From Streptomyces sp. 378 (GTDB lineage: Bacteria; Actinomycetota; Actinomycetes; Streptomycetales; Streptomycetaceae), in NCBI RefSeq assembly GCF_030124145.1, contig NZ_JASKMS010000030.1, positions 43,297-107,296 on the forward strand: a stretch of 64,000 nt of DNA, written 5' to 3'. Positions within the stretch are counted from its first letter, which is position 1; each line of letters opens with the position of its first letter. Below the pieces are notes generated by a model. It made no database searches, was not told where the DNA came from, and saw only the letters and a list, made by a program, of their open reading frames with translations. Shown piece after piece: positions 34,961 to 44,461 of the stretch. The translations under genes were made by a program, and so were the position numbers.

Positions 34961-35770
34961 CTACGTGCCGCCCGGATCCTCTGCGGACCGGGCACAGACC
35001 TCCTTCGCGCACGCCCCAGTGGCAGGGCCGGGCACGTTCGCACTGCTGGCCGCGGCGCGCAGTTCCACACAGCACCGTCCCGGGTGAGGGGCGAGGACCG
35101 CGTCGATCCCGGCTGTCTGCAGCCCGGTGAGGAAGCCGCCGAGGAAGGCGTGGTTGATTCCGCACACCAACTCGGGCGATCGGGCGGCCAGTGGACGGAA
35201 GGGGCAGTTCATCAGCCGCACCTCGGTCGGGGCTTGCCGGTCGGGCTCGAAGCCGTACTCCTCCAACACTGACTCGGAAAGCGTGAGAGAGCGCTCGGGC
35301 CCCAGACGGCCGGGACGGGTGCTGGCGCGTGTCGCGGCTCCGAGTTCCTCACCCCGGTGGCGGGCCGTGCGCAGTGCGGCCAACTGCGCGTCCTCGCCCT
35401 GCTGCTGGTCGAGGACCGCGTCGATGAGGATTTCGGCGAGGACGTCGGGGCGGCGCTCGGGGATGGAGATGCGGATGTCGGTGTCGGCCGGCTCGTAGAG
35501 CTTGGGCTTGCGGCCAACCCTGCGGACGCCGCCCGGGTTGTCGTAATGGGAGCTCAGCAACCCGGCCGCGACCAGCTTGTCCAGGTGGAAGGCGGCCAGC
35601 TTGGCCGAGATCCCGGCATCGGCGGCTGCCTCCTCCCGCGTCACCGGCCTGTGGGCGCGCCGTATGAAGCCGTACAGCCTGCGGCGCACCTCGTCCGCGA
35701 GTACCGAGACCGTTTCTACCCCCGAAGCGGCGGGGACCTGAGGCGAAGCCGAGGTCGAGTCAGTGGTCAT
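34961..35770 (-). CDS. ArsR-type winged-HTH regulator with conserved cysteines (SufR-like)
   Basis: A 269-residue regulator. Residues 20-100 form a winged helix-turn-helix (SVLADEVRRRLYGFIRRAHR, TREEAAADAGISAKLAAFHL, DKLVAAGLLSSHY). The C-terminal part holds MNCPFRPLA, LVCGINHAFLGGFL and HPGRCCVEL, four cysteines spaced much as in the Fe-S regulator SufR. An iron-sulfur or redox-sensing role is inferred. ATG 35770 follows a palindromic region that may be its own operator. The next genes downstream are transaldolase and an oxidoreductase, likely targets. Confidence 0.8.
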   Translation of the reverse strand: MTTDSTSASPQVPAASGVETVSVLADEVRRRLYGFIRRAHRPVTREEAAADAGISAKLAAFHLDKLVAAGLLSSHYDNPGGVRRVGRKPKLYEPADTDIRISIPERRPDVLAEILIDAVLDQQQGEDAQLAALRTARHRGEELGAATRASTRPGRLGPERSLTLSESVLEEYGFEPDRQAPTEVRLMNCPFRPLAARSPELVCGINHAFLGGFLTGLQTAGIDAVLAPHPGRCCVELRAAASSANVPGPATGACAKEVCARSAEDPGGT

Positions 35771-35798
35771 ACATCCACGATACTCCAATCCATGTATG
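35768..35798 (-). promoter_or_regulatory. Inverted repeat at the regulator start
   Basis: CATACAT (35768-35774) and ATGTATG (35792-35798) are perfect complements separated by 17 bases, overlapping the start codon of the HTH regulator. The surrounding AT-richer sequence suggests an autoregulatory operator/promoter. Function inferred from position only. Confidence 0.4.
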
Positions 35799-35897
35799 CG
35801 TAATCGGAGCACTCCACGCTCTGTGCCTGGCAGATTGACCTCTTTCATAAATAAGTCCAAAACTCATTGTCGAAACTCCGCTGGCGAGGAGCATGTC

Positions 35898-36059
35898 ATG
35901 CCCAGCGAACCGCGCCAGCACGCGAAACAGCCGGTCAGCGCCGCCCACGCCGGCCCCTACGGGCACCCGTTCCGCCGCAGTGATGTGCAGCGCAGGATCT
36001 TCGCGGCGCCGCGAAGGGCGGCGGTGTGCGGGGCGGGCAGTGGCCGCACGGGCACGTGA
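35898..36059 (+). pseudogene. DUF2231-type membrane protein, N-terminal fragment
   Basis: AGGAG lies 8 bases before ATG 35898. The first 25 residues (MPSEPRQHAKQPVSAAHAGP, YGHPF) match the beginning of DUF2231 membrane proteins, where GPYGHPFHP leads into the first helix. After GHPF the sequence becomes the antisense of the MreB-like gene's 3' end and stops at 36059. The breakpoint is about 35970. A 5' relic that keeps its ribosome site. Confidence 0.5.
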
Positions 36060-36745
36060 AGGTCGAGCGAGAGCCGGCGTGCGAACTCGGGGTGCCGGGC
36101 GCCGCCGCCGGCCAGGAGGACGCCGCTTTGGACGGCGTCGAGGGTCTGCGTGGTGTGGTCCTGTCGGAGCATGTCGGTCACCGTGCCGGTCACCGCGTCG
36201 GCGATGGTGCGGTGGGTGGTGGTCTGGTCCAGGTCGTCGGTGCCCAGGGCGGTGCGGTGAGCATCGGCGACCGAACCGTCGGTGAGCAGGAAGACTTCGG
36301 TGAGATGGGCGCCGATGTCCACGATGAGCAGGGGGCGGCTCATGTCCGCGTCGGCGCCCAGTGCCACGGCTGTGGCGGTGGGGATGGTCAACACGGTGCG
36401 TGGTCGGAGAACTTCCAGTGCGGTCCGCGCTGCCTTGCGGTAGGCGATGCCGCCCAGCACCGGCGTAGTCAAGGCGATCAGGGGCCGGGTGTGGCGGGGA
36501 ATACGGTGGCCCAGAAGACGCTGCAGCATCCGTGCGGTGCCCTCGGGGTCGACGATGGTGCCGCGCTGGATGGGGTGGGAGCCTGCGACGCCCTCGACGG
36601 TGATGGTGGGGACGTCGAGGATGATCCCGCGGCCGGGCAACCAGGCGCGGGTGCGGGAGCTGCCCAGGTCGAGGGCGATCCCGGGACACCGCCGGCACAC
36701 CGGCCAGGTGGTGGAGCCATCAGCGGGTGCGAAGTACACGGACAT
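35957..36745 (-). CDS. Short MreB-like actin-family protein
   Basis: A 262-residue actin/Hsp70-fold protein, clearly shorter than MreB (about 340). Phosphate-1 loop: IALDLGSSRTRAWLPGRG; next ILDVPTITVEGVAG; phosphate-2: LLIVDIGAHLTEVFLL; adenosine loop: VLLAGGGARHPEFARRL. Subdomains IB and IIB appear reduced. Short MreB-like proteins of unknown role occur in Streptomyces (SCO6166-type, from memory). The last few residues (CTSLRRNGCP) read into the DUF2231 fragment, so its original C-terminus may be altered. It starts 4 bases after the dksA-like gene upstream. Confidence 0.82.
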   Translation of the reverse strand: MSVYFAPADGSTTWPVCRRCPGIALDLGSSRTRAWLPGRGIILDVPTITVEGVAGSHPIQRGTIVDPEGTARMLQRLLGHRIPRHTRPLIALTTPVLGGIAYRKAARTALEVLRPRTVLTIPTATAVALGADADMSRPLLIVDIGAHLTEVFLLTDGSVADAHRTALGTDDLDQTTTHRTIADAVTGTVTDMLRQDHTTQTLDAVQSGVLLAGGGARHPEFARRLSLDLHVPVRPLPAPHTAALRGAAKILRCTSLRRNGCP

Positions 36746-36749
36746 ACGG

Positions 36750-37121
36750 TCACCGTCCTGCTGCTCGGAGCTGGTGGCAGCGGCCGCAGCAGCGGGCTTG
36801 CGGCACGATCTTCAGGCGGGCCAGGGCGACGGGCTGCGCGCACAGGTGGCACCCGCCGTAGCGGCACTGGTCCATCCGCTCAAGCGCCGCTTCCACGTCG
36901 GAGAGGACCATACGGGCGGAGGCGGCGAGCTTGACGTGGACCTCGATCTGCGAGGCCGCCTGCCGCCCGCGTACCCCCTCGGCCCGCGTCTGGGAGGGCG
37001 ATGCGATCTGCCGCAGCTGCTCCTCGCGGAACAGACGCTGCTCACGCAGGCTCTCGCGCAGCCCGGCGAGATCCCGGGGGCGCAGGCCCGCGTTGTCGGC
37101 GCCGACGACCTGGTTGTTCAC
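36750..37121 (-). CDS. DksA/TraR-type zinc-finger protein
   Basis: About 123 residues: an N-terminal helical hairpin (LRESLREQRLFREEQLRQI, VHVKLAASARMVLSDVEAAL) and a C-terminal C4 zinc finger (RYGGCHLCAQPV, CCGRCHQLRA). DksA-type proteins bind RNA polymerase through the secondary channel and tune transcription under stress; family members without acidic tip residues differ in activity. GTG 37121 has GGAGG 9 bases upstream; no ATG is available. Second gene of a dksA-dksA-mreB-like operon. Confidence 0.82.
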   Translation of the reverse strand: MNNQVVGADNAGLRPRDLAGLRESLREQRLFREEQLRQIASPSQTRAEGVRGRQAASQIEVHVKLAASARMVLSDVEAALERMDQCRYGGCHLCAQPVALARLKIVPQARCCGRCHQLRAAGR

Positions 37122-37182
37122 TTCCTCATGCCTCCACACGGGGGAAAAGGAACTCGCTCCACATACCGCCGGCCAGCTGCGA

Positions 37183-37509
37183 TCAGGTAATTCGGCGCTG
37201 GCATCCGACGCAGCAGCGCGCGTACGGCAGGATCTCCAGTCGTTCGACGGGGATGGGCTGGGCACAGTCCTGGCACGTTCCGTACGTGCCGTCCTCGATG
37301 CGACGGAAGGCGGCGTCGATCTCCCTCAGCACGCGCTGCAAGGCGTCAATCTGTACGGCCATGACATGGTCGTTCGTTTCAGGTCCGGCCTCGTCGATCG
37401 CGGTGAGCTGGACGAGCCGCGAGTCGCGCTCGTGCTCAAGACGCTGCCGGGCCTCATGCGCCGTGAGACGTTCAGAGCCCAACTCACGGCGGGCGGCGTC
37501 GAGCGGCAT
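37183..37509 (-). CDS. DksA/TraR-type zinc-finger protein
   Basis: A 108-residue protein with a helical N-terminus (EARQRLEHERDSRLVQLTAI, DALQRVLREIDAAFRRIEDG) and the C4 zinc finger YGTCQDCAQPIPVERLEILP, YARCCVGCQRR. It differs markedly from the neighbouring copy at 36750-37121, so the pair is an old duplication. GAAGGGA precedes ATG 37509. Upstream lies a region with strong palindromes, shared with the divergent two-component system. Confidence 0.9.
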   Translation of the reverse strand: MPLDAARRELGSERLTAHEARQRLEHERDSRLVQLTAIDEAGPETNDHVMAVQIDALQRVLREIDAAFRRIEDGTYGTCQDCAQPIPVERLEILPYARCCVGCQRRIT

Positions 37510-37870
37510 GGAAAGCAGTCCCTTCACATCGGGGCGGGCGGTGGCCCGTGGCGCACCTCCGCGGCATCGCGGAGGGCTCGGTGGGCTACGTGCCACAGGT
37601 ACCTGCGGCCGTGTTGGTGGGGCGGCCGTCTGGTTCATGGCTTCCACCCTGGTCGGCCCGGTCAGGGGAAGCCATCGGCCTCGATACCCATCTGCAGGGA
37701 GCTCGGTGATGCAGGCGCCAGGGGAGATGGGTATCGCACCCCATCGACGCGCACACCGCGCCCCGGACAGGCTGATACAAAGCCGGCGCGGGATGCAAGC
37801 GAGGTGAGCCCGGACCCACCTGACGGATAGTGGTGTTAGGGGCGTATGCCACAAGGAGGCTCGACAGGCG
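37510..37870. promoter_or_regulatory. Divergent control region with two palindromes
   Basis: Between the leftward dksA operon and the rightward kinase genes. CGATACCCATCT (37682-37693) is perfectly complementary to AGATGGGTATCG (37725-37736), centre spacing 31 bases. A second hairpin at about 37636-37673 pairs TGGCTTCC..CCTG with CAGG..GGAAGCCA. These are good operator candidates, possibly for the adjacent response regulator. No gene is seen in the 360 bases. Confidence 0.55.
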
Positions 37871-38857
37871 GTGTCGTTGTTCTGGCGGATCTTCGGGCTC
37901 AACGCCGTGGTGCTCGGTACGGCCACAGCGCTGCTGTTGTGGGCACCGGTGACCGTCTCGGTGCCGGTGCTGCTGACCGAGGCGGTGATCCTGGTCGGCG
38001 GACTGATCGTCATGCTGGTGGCCAACGCCGCCCTGCTGCGTATCGGGTTGGCCCCGCTGGACCGTCTCACCCGGCTGATGACCAGGGTGGACCTGCTGCG
38101 CCCGGGCCAGCGACTGCCTGTGGCCGGACACGGCGGGGTGGCCGAGCTGATCCGCACCTTCAACGCCATGCTCGACCGGCTGGAGGCCGAACGCGCCGCG
38201 AGCAGCGCTCGCGCCCTGTCCGCCCAGGAATCCGAGCGGCAGCGCATCGCCCAGGAACTCCACGACGAGGTCGGGCAGAGCCTCACCGCGGTCCTGCTGG
38301 GACTGAAGCGAGCAGCCGACCAGGCACCCGAGCCCCTGCGCGCCGAACTGCAGCAGGTGCAGGAGACCACCCGCGAAAGCCTCGACGAAGTACGCCGGCT
38401 CGCGCGCCGGCTGCGCCCCGGCGTCCTGGAGGACCTCGGTCTGATCAGCGCGCTGACGGCACTGACCAACGACTTCGCCACCCACACCGGACTGAAGATC
38501 ACCCGCCACTTCACCGCTGACCTGCCGCCTCTGGACCCGCAGACCGAACTGGTGCTCTACCGGGTCGCGCAGGAGGCGCTGACCAACGTCGCCCGCCACG
38601 CCGAAGCCGAACGCGTCGAGCTGAGGCTGCGGCGAACCGACGGTGCCGTGGTGCTGGGCATCAGTGACGACGGCCGAGGCATCGGTATCGCCCGGGAAGG
38701 TGCCGGGATCCGCGGCATGCGCGAACGCGCCCTGCTCATCGGCGCCACGCTCGAGATCGATACCGGCACCACCGATGGCACCCATGTGGTCCTGTCCGCA
38801 CCCACCGTCAAGAAACCCGTGCCCACCGCAGAGGAAGAGGACGTCGATCATGGCTGA
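37871..38857 (+). CDS. Sensor histidine kinase, HisKA_3/NarX-LiaS type
   Basis: A 328-residue kinase with two N-terminal transmembrane helices and almost no external loop (NAVVLGTATALLLWAPVTVS, AVILVGGLIVMLVANAALL), a HAMP-like segment (about 60-110), the dimerisation/phospho-acceptor helix ESERQRIAQELHDEVGQSL (His in ELHDE), and an ATPase domain with QEALTNVARHAEA and ISDDGRGIG. Lack of an extracytoplasmic domain suggests sensing within the membrane or cytoplasm. GTG 37871 follows AAGGAGG. The stop overlaps the response-regulator start by 8 bases. Confidence 0.93.
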   Translation: MSLFWRIFGLNAVVLGTATALLLWAPVTVSVPVLLTEAVILVGGLIVMLVANAALLRIGLAPLDRLTRLMTRVDLLRPGQRLPVAGHGGVAELIRTFNAMLDRLEAERAASSARALSAQESERQRIAQELHDEVGQSLTAVLLGLKRAADQAPEPLRAELQQVQETTRESLDEVRRLARRLRPGVLEDLGLISALTALTNDFATHTGLKITRHFTADLPPLDPQTELVLYRVAQEALTNVARHAEAERVELRLRRTDGAVVLGISDDGRGIGIAREGAGIRGMRERALLIGATLEIDTGTTDGTHVVLSAPTVKKPVPTAEEEDVDHG

Positions 38858-39509
38858 CCAGGCCCCGATCCGGATCTTGCTCGCCGATGACCATGCCCTG
38901 GTCCGCCGCGGGGTGCGGCTCATCCTCGATGGCGAACCCGACCTTGAGGTCGTAGCCGAGGCCGGTGACGGCGCGGAGGCCATCGCCCTGGCCCGCACGC
39001 ACGAAGTGGATCTGGCTGTCCTGGATGTCGCCATGCCGCGCATGACGGGGCTGCAGGCCGCGCGGGAACTGTCGTCCCGCCAACCGCAGCTGCGGATCCT
39101 GATGCTGACGATGTACGACAACGAGCAGTACTTCTTCGAGGCACTCAAAGCCGGAGCCTGCGGCTACGTCCTGAAGTCGGTGGCCGACCGTGATCTGGTC
39201 GCGGCCTGCCGGGCGGCGATGCGGGGCGAGTCGTTTCTCTACCCCGGAGCGGTCACCGCGCTCATCCGCAACTACCTCGACCGCGTCCGGCGTGGCGAGG
39301 AGGTTGCGGACCGCGTGCTGACCGCCCGGGAGGAGGAGGTCCTCAAACTCGTCGCCGAGGGCCATTCCTCCAAGGAGATCGCGGAGACGTTGTTCATCAG
39401 TGTCAAGACCGTGCAGCGCCATCGGGCGAACCTGCTGCAGAAGCTGGGACTGCGCGACCGTCTGGAGCTGACTCGTTATGCCATTCGGGCGGGTTTGATC
39501 GAACCCTGA
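38850..39509 (+). CDS. LuxR/NarL-family response regulator
   Basis: A 219-residue regulator. Receiver domain: ILLADDHALVRRGVRLIL, phospho-acceptor Asp in LAVLDVAMPRMTGLQAA, and the switch Lys in GYVLKSV. The C-terminal LuxR helix-turn-helix is LTAREEEVLKLVAEGHSSKE, IAETLFISVKTVQRHRANLL. Paired with the kinase by a coupled overlap. Usp-rich islands in streptomycetes typically carry a DevR/DosR-like pair; this one may control the stress genes around it. Confidence 0.95.
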   Translation: MADQAPIRILLADDHALVRRGVRLILDGEPDLEVVAEAGDGAEAIALARTHEVDLAVLDVAMPRMTGLQAARELSSRQPQLRILMLTMYDNEQYFFEALKAGACGYVLKSVADRDLVAACRAAMRGESFLYPGAVTALIRNYLDRVRRGEEVADRVLTAREEEVLKLVAEGHSSKEIAETLFISVKTVQRHRANLLQKLGLRDRLELTRYAIRAGLIEP

Positions 39510-39594
39510 AACCGCCTGCACCTCGCGAAACCTGCCCCCGGTTCCACGTGCCGGATCGGGGTATGACGACCAGAGCCTGAGAAGGAGGCGGCGT

Positions 39595-40020
39595 ATGGCC
39601 CAGCCCCGTCGCGCCGCCACCCCATGCGGCTGTCCACGCCGCGCGGACACCGTCGGCAGGCTGCTGCCCGCACTGGTCGCCTTCCTCGGCCTTCTGAGCA
39701 TTCTCGGCACCGCAGCTCCCGCCTCTTCCAGCGGCGTAACGACTTCGATCCCCCTGGTGGCTCAGGGAAGCGGCGGCGGTATCGCCCCGCACACCGACGA
39801 CACATGCACCACGAGCTGGGGTGTCCCGGCGCGAGTACTCCGCGACACCACCGCTGAGCGGCACGCTCCGCCGACCGGGGGCCCGCCCGTCCCACGATGC
39901 CCCGTGCCGCCGCGCCCCGAGCCGGGGGCACTGTCGGCGCACGAGCCCGAGGCGGCCGGGCCTCCTGAGTACAGCGTGCGGCACAGCGGGCGGGCGCCAC
40001 CGTCTCCAGCCGGCCCCTGA
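39595..40020 (+). CDS. Secreted or membrane-tethered Pro-rich protein
   Basis: A 141-residue protein starting at ATG 39595 behind GAAGGAGG. Residues 20-45 form a signal peptide or anchor (VGRLLPALVAFLGLLSILGT, AAPASSS). The rest is Pro/Ala/Gly-rich with few hydrophobic residues and three cysteines. It precedes secDF by 63 bases on the same strand. I do not recognise a family. Confidence 0.6.
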   Translation: MAQPRRAATPCGCPRRADTVGRLLPALVAFLGLLSILGTAAPASSSGVTTSIPLVAQGSGGGIAPHTDDTCTTSWGVPARVLRDTTAERHAPPTGGPPVPRCPVPPRPEPGALSAHEPEAAGPPEYSVRHSGRAPPSPAGP

Positions 40021-40083
40021 CATCTCCCCTTGTCCTCTTCCGCGCCGCCCGGGGCGGCTGCGGTATGCCTGCTGGAGGCACTC

Positions 40084-42366
<2,283 letters not shown>

Positions 42367-42379
42367 CGCGGTAGGCGCG

Positions 42380-42412
42380 AGGCGTCATGCTCTGCCCCGG
42401 AGCATGGCGCCT
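42380..42412 (+). terminator. Terminator hairpin after secDF
   Basis: AGGCGTCATGCTC pairs with GAGCATGGCGCCT (one G-T wobble) around TGCCCCG, 14 bases after the stop codon. Confidence 0.65.
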
Positions 42413-42523
42413 CCGGGGACGCCCCGACCTCCTGGCGGCGGGCCGGGCGGGTTTGCGATCAGTGCGGCAAAGCGCCTCGCGCGTCGCCGAGGGGGCGCCA
42501 CCGTGAGGTGGTTATCTCGGTGC

Positions 42524-43045
42524 ATGCCTGACTGGAACGCGGTCTTCGTCCCGAGCACCCCGGTCCTGGAGATTTTCCTGCGGGGCACGATCACCTTCCT
42601 GGTGCTGATGGCGATGATGCGGGCCGCCGGACAGCGCGAGGCCGGTGGCCTGGGGCTCACCGATGTCTTCCTTGTGGTACTGGTCGCGCAGGCGGTCGCC
42701 CCCGGTCTGGTGGGCGAAAACCACTCCATCACAGACGGCGTCATCCTGGCTGCCGCGGTCATTCTCTGGAGCTTGGTGCTGGACGCTGTGGCCTACCGGT
42801 GGCCCCGCTTGAGCCGCGTCATCAAGGCCCGCCCCCGGCTGTTGATCGAAGACGGCCGACTCAATCACAAGGTCATGCGGCGGGAACTGATGACCCGGAG
42901 CGAGGTCACGGTCCAGCTGCGACTGCACGGGATCGAGGACATCTCTCAGGTCCGGCGCGCCTACCTCGAACCGAACGGGATGATCAGCCTCCTCCGCCAG
43001 AACGGTACAGAGACCGACGAGCCGACCCGACCCGAAATGCCGTAA
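42524..43045 (+). CDS. DUF421 (YetF-like) membrane protein
   Basis: A 173-residue protein with three N-terminal helices (LEIFLRGTITFLVLMAMMR, LTDVFLVVLVAQAVAPGL, GVILAAAVILWSLVLDAV) and a cytoplasmic domain with RPRLLIEDGRLNHKVMRREL, VQLRLHGIEDISQVRRAYLE and NGMISLL. This is the DUF421/YetF layout; members of the family affect spore or membrane properties in Bacillus, mechanism unclear. The ATG at 42524 lacks a strong ribosome site; the frame is open to 42404. Convergent with gap. Confidence 0.85.
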   Translation: MPDWNAVFVPSTPVLEIFLRGTITFLVLMAMMRAAGQREAGGLGLTDVFLVVLVAQAVAPGLVGENHSITDGVILAAAVILWSLVLDAVAYRWPRLSRVIKARPRLLIEDGRLNHKVMRRELMTRSEVTVQLRLHGIEDISQVRRAYLEPNGMISLLRQNGTETDEPTRPEMP

Positions 43046-43176
43046 GGCAGCAAACCACAGCCAGTCCCGGCTGGGCGGCGCGGCCCAGGCTGCGCCATAG
43101 CGCGGCGAGTCCGGAACGGCACTGATCCGGTGCCCGGTGCCTTCACCGTGTTCCCGCTCGGGCGCGGAATGTGGTC

Positions 43177-44184
43177 TCACCGTGGTCGAGCGACGCCGAG
43201 CACGGAGAGCGCCTCGCGAACCATCTGGTGGGTGAAGCCCCACTCGTTGTCGTACCAGCTCATGATTTTGACCAGGGTGCCGTCCACGACCCGGGTCATC
43301 GCCGCGTCGACGATCGAGGCACGGGAATCACCGATGATGTCACTGGAGACGATCGGCTCGTCCGACACGCCGAGGATGCCGCGGTAGCGGTCGGTGGTGG
43401 CCTCCGCACGGAAGAGGTCGTTCACTTCCTCGGGGGAAGTCGAGCGGGCGGTGACGAGCACGATGTCGGCGATCGATCCAACGGGGATCGGAACCCGAAG
43501 GGCCACGCCGTCGAAGCGGCCCGCCAGATCCGTGAGTGCCTTGGTGGTCGCGAGCGCGGCACCAGTGGAGGCGGGAAGCATGTTGGCGGCCCCGGCCCGG
43601 CCGCGCCGGAAGTCCTTGTTGGGCCCGTCGATGAGCTGCTGGGTAGAGGTGTAGGCGTGGACCGTGGTCATCACGGCCCGCTCCACGCCGATTCTGCGGT
43701 CCATCACCTCCACCACCGGAGTGATGCAGTTGGTCGTGCAGCTCGCGCAGGAGACGATCTGCCGACCGGCCGGCGAGGCGTTCACGCCGTGGACCACGGT
43801 GGCCATCGTCTCGGTTCGGGCGGGCGCCGAGAGGATCACGAACCGTGCACCCGCGGACAAGTGCCCGGCCAGATCCTCCTCGCGCCGGCAAGCACCCGTG
43901 CACTCCAGGACGAGGTCGATTCCCATTTCACGCCACGGCAGCTCGGCCGGGTCGCGGCGACTGTACAGCGGGACGGTGTGTCCGTCGACGACCAGCGCGT
44001 CACCGGCTGCGGTGACGGACTTCCCGTAGCGTCCGTAGACCGTGTCGTGAGTGAGCAAGTAGGCCAGGTTCTCGGCGGGGACCAGGTCGTTGACCGCAGC
44101 CACCTCGACCCCGTCGAGGTCGTGGAGAATCTTGAACGCGGCCCGTCCGATGCGTCCGAGCCCGTTGATCGCGATCTTCGCCAT
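43177..44184 (-). CDS. gap: Glyceraldehyde-3-phosphate dehydrogenase, type I
   Basis: A 335-residue GAPDH. NAD-binding GLGRIGRAAFKIL, catalytic SCASCTTNCITPVVEVM (first Cys nucleophile), TTVHAYTSTQQLIDGPNKDF, the phosphate-site segment RRGRAGAANMLPASTGAA and WYDNEWGFTHQMV are all present. The residue after the second strand is Asp in VNDL, consistent with NAD use. It lies apart from pgk/tpi and diverges from acnA, so it is probably an accessory isozyme, perhaps for stress or low-oxygen metabolism. Confidence 0.95.
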   Translation of the reverse strand: MAKIAINGLGRIGRAAFKILHDLDGVEVAAVNDLVPAENLAYLLTHDTVYGRYGKSVTAAGDALVVDGHTVPLYSRRDPAELPWREMGIDLVLECTGACRREEDLAGHLSAGARFVILSAPARTETMATVVHGVNASPAGRQIVSCASCTTNCITPVVEVMDRRIGVERAVMTTVHAYTSTQQLIDGPNKDFRRGRAGAANMLPASTGAALATTKALTDLAGRFDGVALRVPIPVGSIADIVLVTARSTSPEEVNDLFRAEATTDRYRGILGVSDEPIVSSDIIGDSRASIVDAAMTRVVDGTLVKIMSWYDNEWGFTHQMVREALSVLGVARPR

Positions 44185-44461
44185 CCGGCATCTCCTTCAC
44201 CGTTTCCCAGGCAATGCGGACGAGGCCCCCGATCCGTCCTATCACCCCTCCTCTCGGCGCGCAGACGGGGCGCACAAGCTGGCGGCGCCTCGCACCCCCT
44301 GCGCTGAAGTCCGGATTCGCAGCATTTGCGGGCCGGGTACGCGCGGTCGAAACTGACCGTGGTTCGTTCCGCCCGTCTGGGGGCGCGCGGGTCCGACAGG
44401 GACGCCCAGTAGTCCCCGTCCTGCGCCGGTCGCCGCCGATCCGTGCTGAGGAGGCACACGC

